NCBI GenBank assembly: GCA_039105265.1
Contig: JAPFFF010000002.1
Location: 6,386,001-6,450,000 of the forward strand
Direction of reading: 5' to 3'
Length of the DNA: 64,000 nt
Source: Tritrichomonas musculus
Taxonomy: Eukaryota; Parabasalia; Tritrichomonadida; Tritrichomonadidae
Part shown: positions 1-9,736 of the stretch, piece after piece
Layout of the letters: every line of letters starts with the position of its first letter
Position numbering within the stretch: position 1 is the first letter of the stretch
Translations under genes and position numbers: made by a program
Notes under the pieces: generated by a model
Seen by the model: only the letters and a program-made list of their open reading frames with translations
Told to the model about the DNA's origin: nothing
Database searches by the model: none

Positions 1-1059
1 TATTCAATCTAAAAAACTATTTTTATAGATGATATTTATTACCTACTTATAAAACATTTTAATTTTATTTCTCATCATTGTATTTTTTTTTCAGCAAAAC
101 TTTTTGAATAAAAATTATTCTTTTCAAAATATTAAATTGAAAATTAAATAAGCAATGGATTATATAACACAAAATATCTTTTTATAAAATTATTATTTTC
201 TAAATATTTTTTAAATTATTGATTTTATTATTAATTTTAAAAGATATATCACAGTATAATAATACAAATTTTAATACTCATCATTTTTTTAGTCATTAAT
301 CATAGCCGATACAAATCACAAATTTAAAGATTTTCTTATCGGTTTTGTATACAAAAACTATTTACGCCTGACTTCCAAAAATCAATTTTAAAATAATAAT
401 GCTATATGAAAATAGCAAGAAGTTACTTTATCATTTTTATTTTAATCAGAAAAATAAAATCAATATTCTCAATTTCATTGTCAATGACAATAAAAACTTT
501 TTAAATGCATCATATTTATATATCGTAAAGTTAATTTTAACAAGCAATTAAGTCAAACACTGTCTATATTTATATTATTACAAATATAAATTTTATTTAT
601 ATCAATTGATCGATATTTTTACATCAAATAATAGTCATCTATAAAATTATGTTAAATTTTTAGAAACTAACTAATGATTTGAAAATTAATGATATAATGC
701 TGCCATTATACCCTCTAAATCAACAACGATGAAAAAATAAATCAAAAGTGTCACAACTAAACTTTGTCATTAATTGCTTTATAGGTTAAATTTAATTATT
801 GATTTCAACAATTATATGATATAAACTTGTAATTCAATAATCTAATTAATGATTTCTTTATTACGATTTCGTAATATGCAGCACAAATTTTGTATATAAT
901 TTTACTAATAAAAATAATATACTATTTCAAATTTAGAATAACAAAAGATTTCAAAAATACAATTAATAAAAAACAGTAAACAACTCATTTAAAAAGATGT
1001 AAACTTACAAAGATTATAATGAATTTACTAATTTTAAAATTATTTTTCGCTTTCAGAAA
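1..1059. other. AT-rich intergenic stretch, no gene seen
   Basis: No open frame with protein-like composition and no convincing repeat or paired inverted termini are visible. Homopolymer runs of A and T dominate. The tRNA gene at the right end is the first supportable feature. Confidence 0.6.
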
Positions 1060-1131
1060 TCTCTTGTAGTGTAGTGGTTATCACATGGGACTCTGAATCC
1101 CGGAATGGAGGTTCGATTCCTCCCGAGAGAA
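1060..1131 (+). tRNA. tRNA-Gln (anticodon CTG)
   Basis: A complete 72-nt cloverleaf folds from this stretch. The acceptor arm TCTCTTG pairs with CGAGAGA with one G-U pair. The D arm is GTG...CAC. The anticodon stem TGGGA/TCCCG closes a seven-base loop CTCTGAA with CTG at positions 34-36, reading the CAG glutamine codon. The T arm GGAGG-TTCGATT-CCTCC contains a canonical B box, and A73 is the discriminator. Eight T residues follow at 1132-1139 and should terminate RNA polymerase III. No intron is seen. Confidence 0.95.
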
Positions 1132-1139
1132 TTTTTTTT
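1132..1139 (+). terminator. Pol III oligo-T terminator of tRNA-Gln
   Basis: A run of eight T residues directly follows the discriminator base of the tRNA gene, as is normal for RNA polymerase III transcription units. Confidence 0.8.
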
Positions 1140-1244
1140 CAGTTAGCTTTATATCAAATATATAAACATTTAAATTTAGGTTGATACATTTGGATTAAAA
1201 TTTTAAAATGGGATTAAAATTAGTTTTTTTTTTGGGATTTAGAT

Positions 1245-1291
1245 CCGGGGAATACTTATAGACCCCGTAGGTTAAGGTCAATATTGACCTT
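1245..1291. repeat. Two adjacent palindromes between genes
   Basis: CGGGG at 1246-1250 can pair with CCCCG at 1263-1267. Immediately after lies a perfect 18-bp palindrome, AAGGTCAATATTGACCTT (1274-1291). GC-rich arms are rare in this DNA. No gene starts nearby, so the role is unknown. It could be a protein-binding site or the remnant of a small mobile hairpin. Confidence 0.5.
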
Positions 1292-1604
1292 GTATTGTAC
1301 ATCAGAAAAAAAAGTTCGAAACTTTTTTGCATTTTTGCAAAAAAAAAACATGAGTAGCTTTTTTGCTATGCATTTATTTACATTGATATTTTATTTTGTA
1401 CGACAATTAGTGTTAATAATTCTATTAGATTATAATTATTGTTTTTTTGGATAGTGAATTTTTTTTAAGAAATATTATATTTTTAATAAATATTTATTTA
1501 ATAGAACATATTCAATATATTATTCGCATTTTGGAGTTGTAATAACAATAATTTCACAAAATTAGATCTTATAGAAAAATCATTTTTTACTGAAAAATTA
1601 TAAC

Positions 1605-1747
1605 CAGGGATGATGGACGGGCACGGGCACGGGCAAATTGCCCGTAAAAATGACGGGCCACGGGCAGTGCCCGTGCCCGTCTTGCCTGTTCTTAAAAAAA
1701 GTGACAATCTGCCCGAGCTTGCCCGGGCGGCCTTTTTCACATCCCTG
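1605..1747. mobile_element. GC-rich hAT-type MITE, complete, with 8-bp target duplication
   Basis: The 143-bp element starts CAGGGATG and ends CATCCCTG, a perfect terminal inverted repeat typical of hAT transposons. It is flanked by the identical 8-bp direct repeat ATTATAAC at 1597-1604 and 1748-1755. The interior is built from CGGGCA/GCCCGT units that fold back on each other, giving a strikingly GC-rich island. It has no coding capacity, so it must have been moved by an hAT transposase encoded elsewhere. A truncated relative lies at 20186. Confidence 0.9.
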
Positions 1748-2042
1748 ATTATAACATAAAATAATTATCTGTTGAATAAATCAATTAATTGGGATATTTA
1801 TGTGATTTAATGATGTTTGGAGGTTCTATAGAGGTATAAATATTCTAATTTATAAAAAAACATATAATTGCTCTATATCATCTTTGGCAAGCATTGCATT
1901 GCTTAAATATAAGAATTTTATTTTACAGGATATTTTAGAATTATTAGACTTTTTTTTAATAAGGATTAAAAGTTCTTAAAAATTTTAATAAATATATAAA
2001 GAATTTTAATAAATTCGATATTTAAAAAAGCGATTTAACATA

Positions 2043-2061
2043 AAAAAAAAAAAAAAAAAAA
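2043..2061 (+). repeat. Poly-A tract
   Basis: A long uninterrupted run of A precedes the inverted-repeat element. It could be a simple slippage tract or the tail of an old retroposed sequence. No retroposed gene body is visible upstream. Confidence 0.6.
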
Positions 2062-2112
2062 GAATTATAGGTGGACTCGAACTTGATCTCCTAAAAAGTC
2101 GTAAATAGGACT

Positions 2113-4175
2113 TAAAGTCTAAAAAGTTTATCTCAAAAAATCATTAATTTGATTTAAAGTCTAAAAAGTTTATCTCAAAAAATCTTTAATTTAATTTTAA
2201 GTCTAAAAAGTTTATCTCAAAAAATCATTAAATTGAATTAAAGTCTAAAAAATTTCATCTAATTCGTCATTAAAATATTCTATTCCCTCAAAAGTTTATC
2301 TCAAAAAGTCGCTCAATTTATAACTAACTAGAAAAACATTTATACCAAAAAATCAAATTATTATGGCTATGTCTCGAACTTTTTTGATCAAAAAATCTTT
2401 GAAATTATGACAAATACTCTTTTTTAAAAAATCAAAAAGTCTTTTTTTTGAAATATATTTTTTTTCTTGTAGAAAAGAGATCCTTTTTCTAGAATAAAGT
2501 AGGTTATATCTCCCAAAATAACTTTTTTGGAAAATTAATTTCCATTTTACATTAAAAGGCCAATCATGAATTAATATGTATTATAGATTCTCAATTTTCT
2601 TTAAAATTGTAATAGTTTCCATACTTATTTTTAAACTTTTCTTATTAAAAATCATATAATTTATGAATAAAAATAGCTTCGCATACTTTTTTTATTTTCA
2701 AAAAGATAGATCAAATAATTTCAAGTTTTTTATAAAGTAAATATGATACACTATTATAAAATAAACTTTTCATTGCTCTAAAAAAAGATGAGCTATCAAT
2801 GTGAAATGAATATTCATTTTACATTTTCTAATTCTAATCTTTTATATATAAAAATTAATTTTGATATATAAATATAATATCTAAAATAGTTATTTTAAAT
2901 TAATTAATCTATTATTTTAAACAAAAATATTTTTTTATCAAGATATTAATTGATTAATAATTAAGAAATCAATCTTTTTGGCACTTTTACGGTAGGCAAA
3001 CGAAGCTTTTTGTCTATAGAAGATCATAAAGAAATAGAAATTCATACCATCTATAGAATATATGCTTTAACATAAGATTATTCTATGGAATTTACGTATT
3101 AAAAATAAAATATAATTCTTCTACAAAAATATAATAATTATATTATTCAACAATACTATGAATTAATTCCATTTCTAAATAATAAATATGATATACATGT
3201 ATTTTAGATTGAATGAACAATAATATTAAAAGAATGAAATTCAATGGCATATTTTAAAGTTTTTTTAATATATCTATTACGATTAATTGTAATAATAAGT
3301 ACAACTTAAAAGGTTATTTTAAAGATTTTTTGATCAAAAAAGTTCGAGACATAGCCATAATAATTTGATTTTTTGGTATAAATGTTTTTCTAGTTAGTTA
3401 TAAATTGAGCGACTTTTTGAGATAAACTTTTGAGGGAATAGAATATTTTAAGGACGACCTTTCTATGAAAAATGATCGTCGTGGTTACATTTAATTCTTC
3501 TTCAATATTTCATAATTTTATTGTGAAACTCATATTAACAAATAAATAATTGGAATATAATGCATATAAAAAATAATTAATTAATTATTCAGCTTTGAAA
3601 AAGAGATATTTCAAAAAATAAAAGTGAATTAAACCAAAATACGTTTATATTTTTTCTAAGAATTTCAAAATGTAATAACTCAATTTCAAAGAAAAACAAT
3701 TTTGTTTTCTATGCACCATTTATTAAATAACATGAATATTTAAAATAATCCGGTTCCAAACTCATAATATATTAAAGAAAAAGATGAAATTTTTGTAGAT
3801 AAAATAAAAAAATGATTAAATTTGATAAATAACAAGTATTAATATTACTTTTCGAACCGGATATCAATAATTTATTCTATTTGATTTGTATTAACACAAA
3901 AACAAGTTTCTTTTTTCCCTTCTAACTTGAGTTATTAAATTTTTTAATTTTCAATGATTTACGATGAAAATGAATACAAAAATTAATCGTTATAAAATAA
4001 ATTATAAACGGTGAAAGGTCGTCCTTAATGACGAATTAGATGAAATTTTTTAGACTTTAATTCAATTTAATGATTTTTTGAGATAAACTTTTTAGACTTA
4101 AAATTAAATTAAAGATTTTTTGAGATAAACTTTTTAGACTTTAAATCAAATTAATGATTTTTTGAGATAAAAAAA
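2113..4175. repeat. Long inverted repeat (fold-back) with tandem units in the arms
   Basis: The left arm (about 2113-2402) and right arm (about 3322-4175) are reverse complements over some 280 bases once the insertion in the right arm is discounted. The outer part of each arm holds three to four tandem units of about 55 bp built on AGTCTAAAAAGTTTATCTC. The inner part shares GGCTATGTCTCGAAC. The roughly 0.9-kb spacer has no convincing gene. No clear target duplication was found at the outer ends. A fold-back transposon is the likeliest class. Confidence 0.8.
3452..4024. mobile_element. TTAA-flanked MITE (piggyBac-like) nested in the right arm of the fold-back
   Basis: The 573-bp insertion begins GGACGACCTTTC and ends GAAAGGTCGTCC and is flanked by TTAA at 3448-3451 and 4025-4028. 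The left arm of the host inverted repeat preserves the empty site: near 2268 it reads through the corresponding position with a single TTAA. That proves insertion with TTAA duplication, the hallmark of piggyBac-superfamily transposition. No transposase is encoded. Confidence 0.88.
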
Positions 4176-4377
4176 ATTTTAGACTTTAATAAAAATCCAT
4201 CCCAATTTTTTTTTCAGCTTAGATTTTTGCTTTTATTTTTATCATGTTTATTTTTGCGATTCATCTTAACATATATTGCAATCATTAAGAAATTTATCTG
4301 TTTGATTTTGAGAAAATTGGTTTCCAACAATATCGATGTTTTTTTGGGGTGCAAAACGTCAAAATGTTCAAAATTCA

Positions 4378-4402
4378 AACAACAACAACAACAACAACAA
4401 CA
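4378..4402 (+). repeat. (CAA)n microsatellite
   Basis: About eight CAA triplets in a row. An open frame across it would encode poly-Gln, but the surrounding frame is low-complexity AT-rich translation with no gene-like features. Confidence 0.8.
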
Positions 4403-4487
4403 AAAAAAAAACAATAAATTGAAATTTAACAGATATTGGATAAAATATATATTTCTAAATATTTTTTGGATAAAGAAAAATATATAA

Positions 4488-4882
4488 GATGTACCAGTAC
4501 CATTGAATTTTTTTTTATTTTTTATGAATATTCAATTCAAAAAGTGAAAAATTGAATGAAAATTGCTACAACAAAATTGGCCATACCATTTGGAATTTTG
4601 ATTTAGCTATATTCTATAAGAAGATGTATATTATGTGAATATCAAGTTTATTAAAAGAGCTTGGCTTAGCATCTTTCGAAATGGAAAAAGTATTCAAATT
4701 TTCTATAAGTAATCACAAAAAAAAATTTTCAGAGGTATTATTTTTTTTATATTAGTAACTTTTTGCATATACGGAAATTATATTTTCAATGTAATAAAAT
4801 AATCAATACAAATATTAAATTGATTATTTTCTCAATTATTAAAATATGATTATATATATATTAAAAAGCAATTATTATAAAC
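4488..4882 (+). repeat. Dispersed repeat family R1, copy 1
   Basis: A segment of about 395 bp starting GATGTACCAGTACCATTG. It recurs with high identity at 30914-31305 in the same orientation and, shorter, at 28491-28733 in inverse orientation. The best conserved part contains GGCCATACCATTTGGAATTT and TTGGCTTAGCATCTTTC. There is no long open frame and there are no inverted termini, so family and mobility are unknown. Confidence 0.85.
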
Positions 4883-5582
4883 TAGGCTTTAAATGGTCAT
4901 ACATGTCGACATGCCACTTTTTTCGACAGCTTAACTTTTTCTGTGGTAATAAAAAGGCATCTTGATTGATTAGGATTTTTTAGATTTTTTGAAATAACGG
5001 ATTCTTCTCAATTACATCAACTTTTTCTATGGTGGACATTCTAATGAATGAAATGGATTACCATATGCAAAAATATATGTTTTTATATAAAAATGATTCT
5101 TTTTTCTTTGTTTTTTTATTATTTCCCCCTTTTTCCCCTTTAGCAATTCAAATTTTTTCAATATATTTCAAAACCCCCTGCATTTTTGTTTTTATGAAAA
5201 AAATATATTTTAATAATAAATTTGGAAATAATTTCCAATGTGGAATAAAATATAATTTAGGACCATCTTTAATTACTGAACGAATAAAAAGATAAATATT
5301 ATTATTTTTTACATAACATAAAAATCAATGTTCTCTCCTGCATGATTGATTTATATATGTGATCCATATCATTATTTTCTTTCTAATGAAAGAAAAACGA
5401 AAAAAAATTATTATTATTATTATTAATACGATATAAGCTTATGGCCATGAGGTTTTTATGCGTTATATACTTATTAAAAAAATCATGAATGAATATTTTT
5501 TAATTTTATAATAATAATAGTTATTTTTTTATGATAAAATTGATGATTTATTGTTACAGAAATTCGTTATTTTTTTTTTATA
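4883..5582. other. AT-rich stretch without a supported gene
   Basis: An open frame of 88 codons (5029-5295, plus) is rich in Phe, Ile and Lys and looks like translated AT-rich filler. A small palindrome ACATGTCGACATG lies near 4902. No transposon ends were recognised. Confidence 0.5.
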
Positions 5583-5658
5583 ATAACGTACAAAAATACG
5601 TTTTTATATTCAAAAAAACACGTTTTTGACCACGCTAGGTCTCAATATTCTATGTAAA
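5583..5658 (+). repeat. 75-bp direct repeat, first copy
   Basis: The block runs from ATAACG through AAAAATACGTTTTTATATTC and TTGACCACGCTAGGTCTC to AAATACGTTA. It recurs at about 5862-5941 with only a few substitutions, the second copy reading CGCGAGGTCTC. A partial AAAATACGTTA lies at 6112. The spacing of about 279 bp suggests a decayed tandem array. Confidence 0.8.
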
Positions 5659-5861
5659 TACGTTATTATTTGACATTTTTGAAAAAGGAATATCCTAATA
5701 TTTAGTGAATAATATAATAATATTTATTTATATATGACTTTATATAAGATTATTATAATATTTATTAGTTTTAATCTGCTTCAAAAAAAATAATTGAAGT
5801 GTCTCTAAAATATATAATTTTAAAAAAATCGTTATTTTAAAATACGTTACCTTAGAAAATA

Positions 5862-5941
5862 ACGAGCAAAAATACGTTTTTATATTCAAAAAAACACGTT
5901 TTTGACCACGCGAGGTCTCAATATTCTATATAAATACGTTA
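5862..5941 (+). repeat. 75-bp direct repeat, second copy
   Basis: Near-identical copy of the block at 5583. The two copies differ mainly in CGCGAGG versus CGCTAGG and at the first bases. They are separated by diverged AT-rich sequence. Confidence 0.8.
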
Positions 5942-7618
5942 AAATAAATTATTTTTAAAAGATTAATATCTTAATATTTATATTTTATATGATTATTATT
6001 ATTATCAATATATGGTTTATAATATATATTATGATTTATTATGATATTATTAATATATCAATTATTATATTTAATCGAAATTTAAGTGAAAATAAAAAAC
6101 ATGTAACGTATAAAAATACGTTATTTATAAAACTATATTTTTGGTATTTGATTTTTTTTTTCATTATTTATTTATAAAAAATGGCAAAAAATAATTTCTT
6201 TACAAAGATTATTAGTTTATTTGAAAAAAAATGGTTCAAAATCTATGAATTATCTATTTATGTAAATATGCAACAATAAAAGCTTCATTTTGTAAAAAAA
6301 ATAACCCATCTAATTTATAGTTGGGTATAAATCTTATTTAGATGAGAAAATAATACACACATTGATTAAAAAATAGAAATAAAAAAAATCATCATCACGT
6401 AACTTCATACATATTTAAGTTGACCTTGTAAAAAATTATGGGTCTTATTTATCTAACAATTTAATTATGCTTTATCAGAAAAAAAAAAATAAATCGTGTA
6501 TCATTTATATCGCTAATATTCCATAAATATTTTCGATTAGAATAAAACTTTATATAAATATAGAAGCTTTGTAAATATTTATTATAAGTTTGTTAATGAA
6601 AAATATCAATAAAATGATGGGATTCCATATAAATAAAAACTTTTATTCTCCCGATAAAAATTGTAAACGGTTTTGGTGGGGGTTTTTATATTTCACAAAA
6701 AAAATCATTCATGATGGGACAAAATTGAATACTTTTCAGTATATATTTAAAAAGTTTGTCCCAAGCTTTTTGAATTCGACTTTATTAACATAAATAAATT
6801 CAGAGTGATAAATGAATAAAATAAAAAAAATTGAGTAAAATAAATAAAATATCGTTCAATTTAACCACTTTTTGAATTATTTTAATACTTTGATATTTTT
6901 CTTTAATTTGTCGATAAATCGATTTATTTCTGTGAATCTACACCACTTTTATCAAACAAGTAAAAACGTTTAGAATTAAAATTCGTGTATCAAACAAGTA
7001 AAAAAGTTTAACTTTTCAGAACTAAACTTTTTGATAACTTGATTTTTAAAAAATGAATAATGTTTCCCCTACGATAGGTTTTTTTTTGGTCTATATAAAA
7101 CTTGCTTAAAAACCAATATAGTATATAATATTTCAATATGAAGTCGAAACGACGATTATAAATAACCGCCAAAGTCGTTCTTTTTTTAGTTTTTATTCAA
7201 TTTAGTTGTACGACCTTTCGTTTTTGAAAAGTTTTTTCTATCATATACAAAATTCTTAAATTTAATTTTTTTTTTATATAATTAGATAAATATTTATTTA
7301 TTTATTATTTTTTAAAGGTTTCGATTAAGACCATAATGCAACTTTTTCAGAAATAAATTCAATCCGTTGATTAATGTTAGGTTTAGTACGCTTTTCAAAT
7401 ACTTTTATTCTATTAAAAAATAAATAAATATATAATAATATATTTATTATCTATCTAATATATATATATAAAAACTAAAATAATAATTATATTAAATATA
7501 ATAAATTATAAACAAAAATAAAGCTGTTTTAAATTTTATATAAACCGAACATTAGAAATCCCTGTTCAAAATGTTCGATTATTGAAAATATATCTGGTTT
7601 AAGTGATTTATAAAATTT
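5942..7618. other. AT-rich intergenic stretch
   Basis: Short open frames at 5989-6177 and 6590-6793 (plus) have low-complexity products and no supporting context, so they are not called. The motif GGCGGTTA (minus, 7163-7170) recurs at 34636 and 36097. Nothing else is supportable. Confidence 0.5.
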
Positions 7619-7623
7619 TCATT
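7619..7623 (+). promoter_or_regulatory. Initiator-like TCATT upstream of the 202-aa gene
   Basis: TCATT fits the trichomonad initiator consensus TCAYW and lies about 20 bases upstream of the ATG at 7641, the usual distance in trichomonads. The match is short and could be chance. Confidence 0.4.
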
Positions 7624-7640
7624 CAGATTTATAAAGAGCC

Positions 7641-8249
7641 ATGTCTATTTTGCACCTAATTATCAGATATGTACGATTCAATCCAGGAGTAATAAAGTCA
7701 AAGGACGATATTAGAATTAGTTACACCACTTTACCAGGCCACCAGAAAGATAATTGTCTAGTTTCATCAAACAAATTAAATATAATCAATTATGAATTCA
7801 CAATAAACTTTGATCAATCTGTGGAAGAAGTTTTACTTAATTTTAGAAAAAAAAGCTATGTTAATGGTGACCCAATTATTGGCAAATCTTTATTCGTAAG
7901 GGGTATTATTCCAAGTGATCACACTTTAGAAACAGAATTCAAAATCTACGAGGCAGTTGCACAAGGACTCCAAGATAAATTCGTACCAGTTGGCGAAGTT
8001 GGTGTAAGAATATTTGTTGATAATATGATGAAACCAAAGAAAATTTCTTCTTACTATTCAACACCAACTCTCCAAGATCTTCCAGAATTAGATTTAACTC
8101 CTGATGGTGGCGAAAAGCATGTTACATTCTTCCAAAATATAGCTTCGAAATTTAAGAAAAATAAAAATTTTGTGGAAATCGATAATAGTAACCAGAAGGC
8201 TATGATTGCTAGCAGTAAAAGTGATTTCCGCTTTGGCGATCCTTTTTAA
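7641..8249 (+). CDS. Hypothetical protein, 202 aa
   Basis: I do not recognise the family. The product has mixed composition, balanced hydrophobic and charged residues, and codon use like the intact genes here, so it looks genuinely coding. There is no signal peptide and no membrane segment. The N-terminal 140 residues look beta-rich, and the C-terminal tail from about residue 160 is lysine- and serine-rich and ends SDFRFGDPF. The ATG is preceded by an initiator-like TCATT 20 bases upstream. The gene converges on the decayed shikimate dehydrogenase on the opposite strand, 140 bases away. A C2-like or other beta-sandwich fold is possible but not demonstrated. Confidence 0.75.
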   Translation: MSILHLIIRYVRFNPGVIKSKDDIRISYTTLPGHQKDNCLVSSNKLNIINYEFTINFDQSVEEVLLNFRKKSYVNGDPIIGKSLFVRGIIPSDHTLETEFKIYEAVAQGLQDKFVPVGEVGVRIFVDNMMKPKKISSYYSTPTLQDLPELDLTPDGGEKHVTFFQNIASKFKKNKNFVEIDNSNQKAMIASSKSDFRFGDPF

Positions 8250-8388
8250 TAATATTAAATTGATTTAATATTATTCATTTATAACTAAATTATCTCTTTA
8301 TAAAATACTATTATTTCTTTATTTCCCTTTTAACAACATTCTTTTATCAGCAAACTTACCAAGTAAACGACGATTGAATAAGATCATC

Positions 8389-9242
8389 TCATTTGCAAAT
8401 ATTTTGGTCCAATTCTTTATATACATATTCAATAACTTCGCTAGGAACAGAAACATCACTCCACAGTTCGTACGCAGTAATTCCCTGATAGAGAAGCATT
8501 TTAAACCCATTTAAGCTTTTCCACCATTTTTTTTAACATTTTGCATAAATAAAGTATTTCTAGGCTTGTAAATTAAATCATATCCAGTATGTATTTTTTC
8601 ATAAAATGCTTTATCATCGATAACTAATTGGTTTATGTCAGGATATAAACCAACATTAGTAGCTTGAATTGCAAGAAATTTTTTATTTGGAAGTTTTGAA
8701 TAATCAGATAGTTTAATCGGAAAGATGTATTCTCTATTAAAAAAATTGTTAACTTCATTAGCAATAATCTTTGATTTTTCAAAAGTTCTATTTAAAAGAT
8801 AAACACTCTTTGCCTTATTTAATGCACACATAAAAGCAGCTGCTCGAGCAGCTCCGAGGATAATTACATCGTTATCTTCTATAACAATTTCATCACTGGA
8901 TAGTGCTTTAAAAAGCCCTAGCATATCTGTATTATAACCTTTATATCCTCCGTGACATCGAACGAGCGTGTTGACGGCCCCTATCTTTGAAGTTATATCA
9001 TCAATTTCAACGAGGCTGCTTATCACTTGATTTTTATATGGAAATGTAATATTAAGACCAAGAATATTTAAAGCATATGCTCCTCTGACAGTTTGCTGAA
9101 GTTCTCACTTTTTGACTTGAAAAGGTACATATAGATTATTATGGCCAAATTGCTTTGAAACCGTATTATGTATTAAAGGCGATAATGTATGACTTACAGG
9201 ATCACCGATTAAACCGCATATTCTAGTATTTCCATCAACCAT
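8389..9242 (-). pseudogene. aroE: Decayed shikimate dehydrogenase, bacterial type
   Basis: The frame from ATG 9242 to TGA 8389 covers a whole 285-codon shikimate 5-dehydrogenase, the NADP-dependent step from 3-dehydroshikimate to shikimate. Family marks are GLIGDPVSHTLSPLIHN (substrate site), GAYALNILGLNITFPYK, IGAVNTLV, GYNTD, LLNRT, TNVGLYP, YDLIYKPRNTLF and GFKMLLYQGI. It is broken by an in-frame TGA at codon 46 (9105-9107) and by an extra base near 8513 that ends the main frame at GGKA and shifts the last 40 codons. The glycine-rich NADP loop is also shortened (ILGAARAAAF where relatives have ILGAGGAARA). The NILG and GYKGYNTDM style resembles Firmicutes enzymes as I recall them. Trichomonads are not known for a full shikimate pathway, so lateral gain followed by decay is likely. 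Confidence 0.9.
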
Positions 9243-9736
9243 ATTGAAAAAAAAAATTATATATAATGATCTTTATTAATCTAAATATGAATTATTCTCG
9301 AAGTAAATAATAAACAAAATCATATATAATAACGGAGTATAAAATATTTGTTTATATGTGAAAAAGTTAGAAATAAAGGATCGTTTTTTTTATATGAAAT
9401 TCAATGAATCACCACAAAAAAAATCAAAACAATTTTAATTGAGATGGAAACGTTTTTTTACTGTTTCAAATTTTGTTAAAAATATACCTCTCAATTCTAT
9501 GTTAATAATCGATTCTTACAAATAACAAAAACAAATTTTATTCAAAAAAACAATTTTTCATATAATAATATACAAATATATATTATAAATAAACAATGAA
9601 ATATTTATATTTGTCAATAAAACATGCTTTTTTGTTTTAATATTTTGAGATATTTAAAATATTACATATTTTATTAAAATACACGTTAATTTTATTAGAA
9701 ATTTACTGATTAAAAAACTCCTATCACGCTTTATTT
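9243..9736. other. Intergenic, possible divergent promoter region
   Basis: AT-rich spacer between the decayed aroE (minus) and the kinase gene (plus). TCACG at 9724-9728 is a poor initiator match 9 bases before the kinase ATG. No repeats with defined ends are seen. Confidence 0.4.

Noticed and set aside
1245-1291. Assignment of the paired palindromes near the tRNA to the Polinton double-hairpin family
   Set aside because: The first stem has a 12-base loop and the second has none, unlike the 3-4-base loops of the Polinton units. It is recorded only as palindromes.
1498-1740. 80-codon frame covering the GC-rich island
   Set aside because: It is the antisense of a non-coding MITE. The Pro/Cys/Gly-rich stretch comes from the CGGGCA repeats.
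2113-4175. The whole inverted repeat taken as an autonomous transposon
   Set aside because: There is no transposase frame in the loop and no target duplication at the outer ends. It is left as a fold-back repeat of unknown class.
4227-4487. 86-codon frame with a poly-Gln run
   Set aside because: It is created by a CAA microsatellite in AT-rich filler. The rest of the product is Phe/Ile/Lys-rich, without any domain or upstream signal.
5029-6793. Three plus-strand frames of 62-88 codons
   Set aside because: Composition is what random AT-rich DNA gives. No initiator, domain or conserved context supports them.
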